A stretch of 64,000 nt of DNA, taken from NCBI RefSeq assembly GCF_023630255.1, contig NZ_JALPRS010000003.1, positions 62,001 to 126,000 on the forward strand. The letters are read 5' to 3'. Within the stretch, counting starts at the first letter, position 1. Every line of letters starts with the position of its first letter. This stretch comes from Pontibacter deserti (GTDB taxonomy: Bacteria; Bacteroidota; Bacteroidia; Cytophagales; Hymenobacteraceae). The position numbers and the translations under genes were made by a program. The notes beneath the pieces were generated by a model. The model searched no databases. It was given only the letters and a program-made list of their open reading frames with translations, and was not told the DNA's origin. Below, piece after piece: positions 1-6,982 of this stretch.

Positions 1-3000
1 GAGCACTTTACGTACTACACGCACCTTTTTAGCCTGAAGCTGCACCAGGTAAAAGCCAGCCGGTAATCTGCTCAGATTTACTTCCATACTTTCCTGCATT
101 ACTGGCACTGAAGCACGATAAACCACGCTGCCTATCATGTTCGTAATAACTACTTCTGTGTGCTGTAATGGCTCTGCCGTGTAGATACTGAACTTGCCCG
201 GAGCCGGGTTTGGCACCACTACTATGCCTGACGCAAGTTCGTCTTCGATAGCAGTAGGCTGCAAAACAGCCTGGAACACATCAGAAGAAACAGAATAACA
301 CGCTGAGCCATTATGTGCGCGTACCTTATAATTGCCACTCTCGGTTATAGTTATAGTTTTTTCAGTGGCATTAGCTACAACTTCACCGTCTTTAGTCCAC
401 TCGTAAACTGCACCAGCTATACTTGCTGTTAACTGATTCCCCTTTTGGGTAACAACCGGTTTATCCGGAACTGCATTAACTGTAACTGCCAGGGTAGCAG
501 GCGCGCTTTGTCCACAGTTGTTTGCTACCGCTAAGCTTACTTCACCGGATGCATCCGTAACTCTTACACTGATCTGAGCAGTGCCTACCCCAGACAAGAT
601 GCTCCAGGTTGGCGGTACATTCCAACTGTAATCTGTAGCGTTAACCTGCCCGGTAGCAACGAAAGTAACTGTTTCGCCGGCGCAAATAGTAGCAGGGCCA
701 GTTATAGTTGCTGCAGCCGGAGTGCCTACCGTTACTGTTACTTTGGTGCGGGCACTTGTAGCACCAGCTGCGTTAACAGCTTCTACATAATATAGGGTTG
801 AAGCAGTAAGTGGTGATGTTGTAAAGGTCGCTCCGGTTGCCAGGGATGTAGTTCCGGTTTCAGCATCATACCATTTGTAAGTCATTTCAGCATCTGGGTT
901 GGCTACTTGCAGCGTAGCTGACTCGCCAGCGCATATAGCTATACTTGCTGCTGTTGGTGGCGTAATGGCTTGCACAGTAACCGTTACATCATCTGTAGAA
1001 GTACAGCCATCTTTAGTTGCTGTAACCGTGTATACATAAGTACCCGGCGTTGTAAGCGTCAGCGTAGGGTTAGCTGCTGTAGCATCAGATAAGCCAGCAG
1101 CCGGAAACCAGCTGTAAGTATAACCTGTTTCCGCTACAGCGCCTATAGTTACCGATTGCCCTGAATAAATGGTTTTGTTTTCGCCGGCATGGCCTTCCAA
1201 TACATTCTCATCACAATCTGTTGAAGTTGTAGCAGAATAAAGTGCCACATCTTCTATGTTCCATACTTCATTTGATGAATTGTTTTTGATACCAATCTTT
1301 GCTTTTACAGAAGTGGTACCGTTTGGTATAGTTACCCGAAGTATAGAAGGTGCCTTATCTACAGCCAATACGTTAGGCGAAGTTAGTTTCTCTGTAAAAA
1401 CTTTCTCAGCGAGAGTGCCTGCTGCTGTAGTTATAGTTGCCGTACCATCCATGCCATAACGGATGTTATTATCGCTGGCATTTCCGGTAATTTTAATTTC
1501 TGGTGTAGCTGAAAAATCAGCGCCATTTAGCGCCACATATACTTCCAGGTAATCTCCGGTATCAAAACCATTGCCTGTTGTAACTGAAACAGAAGAGTTA
1601 TAAAGCTCTAAGTATACATCCTGCTTGCCCGCCACATTTACATCAGCAAACATCACTTCTTTTGTGGCATTAGATACCTGCAAACTTGCTCCTGTTCTGA
1701 CACGCTGACCATCCGGTAAACCAGTATTTGTTGTTGAATTACTAAAGCCTGATGTAACTACCCAGCCATCGTTGGCAGTTCCATTAAAATCCTGCATTAC
1801 CAATACATTACCGTTACCTGTTGGTGGCGTATTAGCTGCTGTTGTAGTTACAGCTAAAGCTGGAGCTGTAGTCGCGTACTGGTTGCCATTGGAGCACATT
1901 TCGTATACCTGCACAAAGTATAAACTGCCTGTCTGTAAGCCTATAACTGTTACTTCGCTGCCGGTGCCGCTGTAAAGCAGTTTGCTTCCGTCGGTTAGTG
2001 TAGCTGCCGAAGTATAGCTTGCTGCTGCACCATTATAAACTGTACCAGCCTGCGGAACAAACGTTGGGGCTTCATCTTTACGGATCACTACAATTCTGCC
2101 ATCGCCGGTGCCATTTGTCCAGGTCAGGTTAAAACCGGTTTGGGTAATGTTTGCTGAAGTTAAGCCTACTACAGCAGTTGGCACTCCTGCACAGGCATAA
2201 TCCGGGGTAGTAGCTGATATAGCCGGTGCAGCTGTTGTATTGTAAGTATTACCTGTTGAGCAAGACTCAAATGCCTGCATGTAATATACTGTGTTAGCTT
2301 TAAGGCCAGTTATAGTTACGCTGCTACCACTGTTATAGTAAACGATACGCTGCCCGTTTCCCTGGTCAGTTGCTGCGCTGAAATCAGCATTGATACCACT
2401 GTAGGCACCGGATGGAGTAAAAGCTACAGGACTGGCTTCTTTTACAACTATAAGCCTTCTGTCTCCGGAGCCGTTTGTCCAGTTAAGCGTCAGGGATGTT
2501 GTAGTTCTCTGAGAAATAGAAAGGTTTGCTACCTGAGTAGCAGGAGAGCAGTTTACTGGTGTCAGGTTCCAGGCTTTTGCTACCAGTTCCGGGTAATCAA
2601 TGTAGGGGTTAAGGTTACCCTGGGCAACTTCAACACGGCGGTTACGCTCACGTTCACGGTCGTCAACTGGGTCTTTAATATGCCATTGGTAAAGTGTATT
2701 AATATCTCCGATGCGGCTTATACTTCCGGCTTGCGAAGGATACATAGTGTAGAAGTAGAATACAGAGCGGGCCAAATTTCCTTTATGGTCTTCCCGGGGT
2801 TCGAACTGGGTGTTGGTGTCTTCACTGTATTCGTCGATGTTTGTTGTTGGAATTGTAGTTTGTGAGCTATTGCCACGTATCCATTTTGTGGTCTGGTTAT
2901 CTGATATTTCAGCAAAAGGATCACTGCCACGGTCGCTGTTCCACTGGATTACTGTTGGGTACAGGTGATGAATATCTGATACCATAGGTTCGTTACTACT

Positions 3001-3315
3001 AAACCATGACTGCGGAATAGTGTGCTCGCAGTTTATATTAGCCATGGTCGTAGACGTATTCGTTTCGCTGTAGGGCTTACTTTCCTGATAGCCAGAATAC
3101 ACACAGCTAACGAGGCTGCTATAGTTATCAATGTAATTATACATCTTTCCGCGTGCGGTACTATAGCTTAATGTTCTGTGTTTGCTATCGTACCAGTTGG
3201 TGCGTAACCAGGTTTTTAATTCTTCGCCGGAGAGATTGGTAGGCGGGGCTGTTTGTGCCGCAAGTTGCAGCGTAGCAGACAGTAAAATACTGAAAGCGAG
3301 TAAAATTCTCTTCAT
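1..3315 (-). CDS. Secreted endonuclease I family nuclease with FnIII/PKD-like repeats and T9SS sorting domain (C-terminus cut by window edge)
   Basis: Open from an ATG at 3315 to the window edge (1105 codons; the stop lies just outside). Residues 1-21 are a signal peptide ending LAAQ. Residues about 25-260 match the endonuclease I (EndA/NucM) family: the core CEHTIPQSW around residues 96-104 holds the catalytic His and is followed by SDIHHLYPT and an N-S-D-R-G segment. Then come two fibronectin III-like repeats (each with LTWTNG, GDxR and VTITGL-type strands), a lamin-tail or jelly-roll-like region, PKD/Ig-like repeats and a C-terminal T9SS type A sorting domain (VVPNPAPGKF, LPAGFYLVQL). By family it cleaves nucleic acid outside the cell, probably for phosphate or nucleotide scavenging; the substrate is inferred. 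A Bacteroidetes -7 box TACCTTTG lies at 3340-3347, about 25 bases before the ATG. Confidence 0.88.
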   Translation of the reverse strand, partial: MKRILLAFSILLSATLQLAAQTAPPTNLSGEELKTWLRTNWYDSKHRTLSYSTARGKMYNYIDNYSSLVSCVYSGYQESKPYSETNTSTTMANINCEHTIPQSWFSSNEPMVSDIHHLYPTVIQWNSDRGSDPFAEISDNQTTKWIRGNSSQTTIPTTNIDEYSEDTNTQFEPREDHKGNLARSVFYFYTMYPSQAGSISRIGDINTLYQWHIKDPVDDRERERNRRVEVAQGNLNPYIDYPELVAKAWNLTPVNCSPATQVANLSISQRTTTSLTLNWTNGSGDRRLIVVKEASPVAFTPSGAYSGINADFSAATDQGNGQRIVYYNSGSSVTITGLKANTVYYMQAFESCSTGNTYNTTAAPAISATTPDYACAGVPTAVVGLTSANITQTGFNLTWTNGTGDGRIVVIRKDEAPTFVPQAGTVYNGAAASYTSAATLTDGSKLLYSGTGSEVTVIGLQTGSLYFVQVYEMCSNGNQYATTAPALAVTTTAANTPPTGNGNVLVMQDFNGTANDGWVVTSGFSNSTTNTGLPDGQRVRTGASLQVSNATKEVMFADVNVAGKQDVYLELYNSSVSVTTGNGFDTGDYLEVYVALNGADFSATPEIKITGNASDNNIRYGMDGTATITTAAGTLAEKVFTEKLTSPNVLAVDKAPSILRVTIPNGTTSVKAKIGIKNNSSNEVWNIEDVALYSATTSTDCDENVLEGHAGENKTIYSGQSVTIGAVAETGYTYSWFPAAGLSDATAANPTLTLTTPGTYVYTVTATKDGCTSTDDVTVTVQAITPPTAASIAICAGESATLQVANPDAEMTYKWYDAETGTTSLATGATFTTSPLTASTLYYVEAVNAAGATSARTKVTVTVGTPAAATITGPATICAGETVTFVATGQVNATDYSWNVPPTWSILSGVGTAQISVRVTDASGEVSLAVANNCGQSAPATLAVTVNAVPDKPVVTQKGNQLTASIAGAVYEWTKDGEVVANATEKTITITESGNYKVRAHNGSACYSVSSDVFQAVLQPTAIEDELASGIVVVPNPAPGKFSIYTAEPLQHTEVVITNMIGSVVYRASVPVMQESMEVNLSRLPAGFYLVQLQAKKVRVVRKVL

Positions 3316-3587
3316 GAAAAGTAACTGAGGTTGATGCCGCAAAGGTACTTTATTAAAGAAAATTTATTGCTGCGCAGACATGGTAAGATACAGCTAACTT
3401 TCTGTACCCTGCTAAGTTTTATCGTGATAATCAGCATTTTATACTTTGCCAGCACAAACTATAGCAACCCAAAAAACCCAACCCACTTCTGGATCAGGCT
3501 TCTCTTCAGGTAAACCCAAAGCTAGATTGACAGGACTCTCCCCTCAATGGGATCTAAGGCTTTAAAAGTGGATTCCTTGAAAACACT

Positions 3588-3773
3588 TCAGCTTTGCCCT
3601 GTTTCTGTTTTATGTTGCATCAGCTCGCGCTCATAGTATACCTGGTCTTTGCCCAGGGGCTGAGCAGGATCTGTACAATAGTAAATGCGTTTTGCATAAC
3701 GCCTTACAGTCAAACTACGGGCAGGAGCCTCTTTGGCAAATACAGTTGCCCCTTCCGGATATTTATTTTCCAT
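3588..3773 (-). CDS. Small conserved-looking basic protein, 61 aa
   Basis: I choose the ATG at 3773, giving 61 residues starting MENKYPEG and containing VFAKEAP, VRRYAKRIYYC and QVYYEREL. A longer in-frame extension exists but overlaps the upstream gene and reads as low-quality sequence. The pattern YPEG-x-VFAK...RIYYC...YERE(L) resembles a short family I have seen in Hymenobacter and Pontibacter genomes; its function is unknown. It starts 10 bases after the stop of the Ala/Lys-rich gene and is probably cotranscribed with it. No signal peptide or membrane segment. The single Cys and many Tyr/Arg suggest a small folded cytoplasmic protein, but that is only inference. Confidence 0.6.
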   Translation of the reverse strand: MENKYPEGATVFAKEAPARSLTVRRYAKRIYYCTDPAQPLGKDQVYYERELMQHKTETGQS

Positions 3774-3783
3774 TAATATTGAT

Positions 3784-4155
3784 TTAGTTAGCGTTTGACT
3801 TATTGGTTGCTTTGGCCGCTTTTTTTGCCTGGCTGTCTGCTTCAGTACGATTGCGTTGCGCTTTCGCTTCCATTCGGGCAGCACGTTTGGCCTGCTTGGC
3901 TGCATAAGATGCTTCCTTATCTATTCGCTTAGCTTCTTTGGCATTTGCAGCTGCAATTTTAGCGTCCGCTTTAGTATCTTTTTTTAAGTCTTTAGCATCA
4001 CTCAGGCGGAGTTCGTCAGCTAATGCTTTTTCTTTAGCTACTTCCTGTGCCTGCTTTTGCTCTTCTTTGGTAGGTGCGTTCTGGGCGAAGGTATTTGTTA
4101 TAGTTAATAAAAGGAAACTGGTCAACAGGGAGATGATAATGGTTTTATAGGTCAT
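3784..4155 (-). CDS. Exported Ala/Lys-rich coiled-coil protein, 123 aa
   Basis: ATG at 4155. Residues 1-24 form a clear signal peptide (MTYKTIIISLLTSFLLL...TFAQ), so the product is exported to the periplasm or outer membrane. The mature part is almost entirely charged residues and Ala (repeated KEA, AKEAK, AKQAKRAARMEAKAQR), predicting one long helix or coiled coil with a strongly basic C-terminal half. No enzyme motif is visible. It probably leads a two-gene unit with the 61-aa gene downstream. It could be a structural or nucleic-acid-binding envelope protein; I do not assign a function. Confidence 0.65.
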   Translation of the reverse strand: MTYKTIIISLLTSFLLLTITNTFAQNAPTKEEQKQAQEVAKEKALADELRLSDAKDLKKDTKADAKIAAANAKEAKRIDKEASYAAKQAKRAARMEAKAQRNRTEADSQAKKAAKATNKSNAN

Positions 4156-4399
4156 GATTAGCAGGAAAAGGTATATTCTATTATCCTACTTAAGTATACG
4201 GCATAATTAGTTAATAAAAGCATAAGTTATTGGTTATAAATAACTTATTTTAACAAACAAGCTAACCAGCACTGCAGAGGCATTTAATCAATAGATGTAT
4301 TTTTAAAAATAGTAATATTTACCAGGCTTATCAGACTCTACAATATAGTATTTGTCATTTTGAACCTGAGTTAGAAATATATCTCAGCTTTTAGTTTAC

Positions 4400-4435
4400 A
4401 AGACCTAGCAGCGTGCGCAGCTTCTGCTAGTGTCT
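4400..4435. repeat. REP element, solitary copy
   Basis: Begins AAGACCTAGCAGCGTGCGCA and differs only at two sites from the two REP copies that flank the REP-associated transposase at 29.7-30.4 kb. The arms AGAC-CTAGCAG and CTGCTAG-x-GTCT can pair into a hairpin with one bulged base. It sits in a gene-free stretch, as REPs usually do. Confidence 0.8.
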
Positions 4436-4813
4436 GGGTTCTATAGTTGCTATTCTCTTCAACTTGAACCAAGCTATACTTTCGTAGTTACTCTTCATCC
4501 TGGGAGCTTTAATTACCTTTAGTTCTATAGCTAGCTTTGGTGCCCTCACGGCCGGGAGGCTTCGTCTTCGGGCATCGAGCGGTGCAAATCTCTTTTGCTC
4601 GTTCCTCGCAATGCCTTTTCGGCACCAGATATTTACAAGGCGCTCAACCCGAAGACTGTGATCTTTCTCATAGCTAACACTATCCTATACTATGAACCGA
4701 TAAGCTTCGGGTTTGATCGTGGTTGTAGTTTCGTAGGGACAGGTCGCGACCTGCCCGCTCTTGGACTGTAACTATAGCTGCCTAATTTTTAGTACCGAAC
4801 TGGGATACAGTGT
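4436..4813. other. Gene-free stretch with repeat debris
   Basis: No convincing gene on either strand. It holds a GC-rich patch around 4545-4640 that begins GGTGCCCTCACGGCC and closes with GGCACC, and a near-perfect palindrome at 4736-4756 whose centre CAGGTCGCGACCTG is exactly self-complementary. Palindromes of this kind recur in intergenic DNA of many Bacteroidetes. Together with the REP at 4400 this reads as accumulated repeat debris beside an integration hotspot. Confidence 0.5.
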
Positions 4814-4861
4814 ACTACAGTTGGAAGTAAAACTGGCCACCGATTTGGTCACTTGTAAAGC

Positions 4862-4896
4862 AAAAAGGCTTGTAGAAGTTATCTACAAGCCTTTTT
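4862..4896 (-). terminator. Hairpin terminator, displaced copy of the tRNA-side terminator
   Basis: Perfect 15-bp stem (AAAAAGGCTTGTAGA with its complement, loop AGTTA) with T-runs on both strands. It lies the same distance from the 19-bp core as the hairpin that follows the intact tRNA at 13897-13933, so before integration it probably ended the tRNA transcript. Confidence 0.6.
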
Positions 4897-4905
4897 GTTC
4901 ATTTT

Positions 4906-4924
4906 AGGTAGCGGGAACAGGACT
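4906..4924. repeat. attL/attR core, left copy (19 bp)
   Basis: Exact copy of the tRNA 3'-end sequence at 13943-13961, in the same orientation, followed by element DNA (TTTTTTAATAAAAC) rather than the tRNA T-arm. Confidence 0.88.
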
Positions 4925-5037
4925 TTTTTAATAAAACTTACTTTCCACTCATTACCCTTAATTACCTTTTCTTCAGCATTTTGCAGTCATCACAAAGAAA
5001 GCAAAAACAAAGAAGGAAAAGGTATGAAAGGATTTTT

Positions 5038-5062
5038 GGGCACCTTTTGGTCACCTATTTCT
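5038..5062. promoter_or_regulatory. Paired GGKCACC motifs, putative integrase arm-type site
   Basis: GGGCACC-TTTT-GGTCACC-TATTT, about 65 bases before the integrase start. The same spaced pair occurs near 4834-4855 (GGCCACC-GATTT-GGTCAC) and 13869-13890 (GGTCACC-TATTT-GGTCACC). Repeats of this kind at both ends and beside int are what tyrosine integrases use as arm sites; the assignment is inferred. Confidence 0.5.
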
Positions 5063-5125
5063 AGCTTCCAATCACAACTGTAGGTTTATCGTAAAAATAT
5101 AATTTTAACTTTAAACCACATTAAA

Positions 5126-6391
5126 ATGAAAACTCCAAAAGTAATTTTCTGGCTTAAGAAAAGTAAGAACGATGAAGGTTCTGCGCTAATCATGGTCAAT
5201 TTCTCCTACAATGGGAACAGGCTTAAAATGTCTACAGGCCTAACCCTTAAAGCCTCATGCTGGAATGACGAAATGAAACTACCTAAAGTAAGTTTTGCGG
5301 ACTACTCTCATTTCAAAGGCAAACTATATGAAATAGAAGAGAAAATTTTAAGCGTTTACAAAGAGTTTATTGACAAAGGCATTATACCAGAGCCTGACTC
5401 CATTAAAGGCCATGTTCAGGATAAGGGCAGCCTTATACATGAAACCGACATTAAAAGCATACATGCACTCTTCTCAGATTTTACAAATGAAAAGCGGCTT
5501 GAGGTCAAGGAGTTAACTGTAAAAAAGTATGTCACGCTACAAAAAGTGCTTTTAAAAGAATACGAAGACACCTATAAGTGTTCTCTTTGCTTTGACAACA
5601 TGGACTCTTTATTTGAAAAACGGTTTAAGTATTTTTTAACCAGTGTGAAAGAGCAAACCAATAATACTGTAAGTAAATACATGGACTGCCTTAAGGTATT
5701 CCTAAAGTGGGCATACAAAAAAGGACTACATAAGAACCAGCATTTTACAGAATTTACTTCAAAGCGCTTTAAAACAAAAGTTATCTCGCTAACACCTGAA
5801 GAGTTTAAGAAAATCCTACACCTTAACCTTGCAGATAATCCGAAACTTCAACGTGTACGAGATTGGTTTTGCTTTCAGTGCTTGACAGGCCAACGGTTTT
5901 CAGACATTGCTAACCTTAAGTGGCAAAACATAGTGACTAACAGCGAAGGTAGGCCTGAATGGCACCTGTACCAAATCAAAGGCAATAAGCCTGAAGTTGT
6001 AGAGATTACATTAGTTGCACCTGCTGTTAACATACTTCAAAAAATGAAAACAAAAGAGAAGTCTGAACATGTTTTCCCAACTATTACCAACCAAAAATTT
6101 AACACATACATAAAAGACGTATGCAAACTGGCGGGCATTTGTGGGTTCATAAACTATGTTACTTATAGCGGCAAGAAAGCTGTGGATTTATCAGGGCCAA
6201 AGTATTCTTTCATATCAAGCCATACAGCCAGAAAAACTTTTGTAACTATCTCGCATATCCATGGCAACATGTCTAAAGAGTCAATAAGGGCTATTACAGG
6301 ACATGCTAATGACAAAATGCTGAACTTCTACATTGGCGAAGACAACAAACATGTTGCTAAGGAAATGGATAGAGTTTGGGCTAACGTCTAA
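5126..6391 (+). CDS. int: Tyrosine recombinase (site-specific integrase), 421 aa
   Basis: ATG at 5126 directly after an AT-rich leader. Three domains can be read: an N-terminal arm-binding domain of the Bacteroidetes type (about 1-95), a SAM-like core-binding domain (about 105-205) and a C-terminal catalytic domain. Catalytic residues: R257 in CLTGQRFSD, H366-x-x-R369 in SHTARKTF, H393 in TGHAND and nucleophile Y402 in NFYIGE. Length is normal for integrases of Bacteroidetes integrative elements. It catalyses recombination between the element and the tRNA 3' end, consistent with its place next to the left core repeat. The paired GGKCACC motifs upstream are candidate arm sites. The gene appears intact, so the element may be mobile. 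Confidence 0.93.
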   Translation: MKTPKVIFWLKKSKNDEGSALIMVNFSYNGNRLKMSTGLTLKASCWNDEMKLPKVSFADYSHFKGKLYEIEEKILSVYKEFIDKGIIPEPDSIKGHVQDKGSLIHETDIKSIHALFSDFTNEKRLEVKELTVKKYVTLQKVLLKEYEDTYKCSLCFDNMDSLFEKRFKYFLTSVKEQTNNTVSKYMDCLKVFLKWAYKKGLHKNQHFTEFTSKRFKTKVISLTPEEFKKILHLNLADNPKLQRVRDWFCFQCLTGQRFSDIANLKWQNIVTNSEGRPEWHLYQIKGNKPEVVEITLVAPAVNILQKMKTKEKSEHVFPTITNQKFNTYIKDVCKLAGICGFINYVTYSGKKAVDLSGPKYSFISSHTARKTFVTISHIHGNMSKESIRAITGHANDKMLNFYIGEDNKHVAKEMDRVWANV

Positions 6392-6426
6392 AAACTTCGA
6401 CCAACGCTGTACGTATATTTTCCACT

Positions 6427-6574
6427 GTAAGGCAAACTGACACTTAAACTCAAAGTCAGATAGTAGGGCAACAGACTCTACGTGTCAAACTCCTTATGGC
6501 TGTTTATGCAGCCAGTTACTAATTCTTGGTAAGACAAACTATTGCTTAAACTCAAAGTTAGATAGCGGGAAACA
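6427..6574. repeat. Two imperfect 46-bp direct repeats, 102 bp apart
   Basis: Copies at 6427-6473 and 6529-6574 share GTAAGRCAAACT, then CTTAAACTCAAAGT, then AGATAG and GGG/AAACA. They occupy the spacer between the integrase stop and the helix-turn-helix gene. They may be operator sites for that protein or excision-factor binding sites; no direct evidence decides. Confidence 0.55.
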
Positions 6575-6646
6575 CCTGCGTGATAAGTGTCTTTAAGGTC
6601 AGCATATGACCAAGTAGTAAATTTTAGCTATTTAAAAATTAAAGAC

Positions 6647-6958
6647 ATGTTTGACAAAACTAACTTTGGGTCTATGACTCTCGCAGACTTTATACGTGCT
6701 GTACATTCCCACATTTTTCCAGTTATTGACAAGTACCTGAACGGCAAGTTAGCCGAAATCGCAAAGCACGATTGCGTACAAGCAGAAAAACCTCTTACAA
6801 CGAAACAAGCTTGTAAACACTTAGACATTAGCAAACCTGCTCTTATGCAACTTGTAAGAGCAAAGACAATTCGCAGGTACAAAATAAAAGGCTTAAGGGG
6901 ATACCGTTACTTCGCTTCCGAACTTAATATGGCGTTTGAAGAAGGCCAAAACTTTTAA
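6647..6958 (+). CDS. Helix-turn-helix DNA-binding protein (excisionase-like)
   Basis: I take the ATG at 6647 (103 aa). A GTG at 6587 in the same frame would add 20 residues that overlap the downstream edge of the direct-repeat region. The C-terminal half, LTTKQACKHLDISKPALMQLV...IRRYKIKGLRGYRYF, is a MerR/excisionase-type winged helix-turn-helix as found downstream of integrases in Bacteroidetes elements. Such proteins usually control excision direction or transcription. It ends 24 bases before the polymerase-like gene and the two probably share a transcript. Confidence 0.7.
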   Translation: MFDKTNFGSMTLADFIRAVHSHIFPVIDKYLNGKLAEIAKHDCVQAEKPLTTKQACKHLDISKPALMQLVRAKTIRRYKIKGLRGYRYFASELNMAFEEGQNF

Positions 6959-6982
6959 ATTTAAAAAGTAAGGAGGTAGAGA

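Larger units (their letters stand above)
4814..4924. repeat. Left copy of an imperfect 110-bp direct repeat (attachment region)
   Basis: Aligns along its length with 13847-13961: ACTACAGTTGG, then a paired motif GGCCACC-GATTT-GGTCAC, then a hairpin of about 35 bases, then the 19-bp core. I estimate roughly four in five positions identical by eye. Only the last 19 bases (4906-4924) are exact. The similarity outside the core is more than simple integration would produce and suggests that this flank is the end of an earlier related element. Confidence 0.65.

Noticed and set aside
3331..3513. Plus-strand 60-codon frame with a hydrophobic stretch
   Set aside because: Lies in the promoter region of the endonuclease gene on the other strand and has no family or context support.
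3774..3905. Upstream extension of the 61-aa protein
   Set aside because: Overlaps the Ala/Lys-rich gene in another frame and reads as Arg/Lys noise; the ATG at 3773 gives the conserved-looking part.
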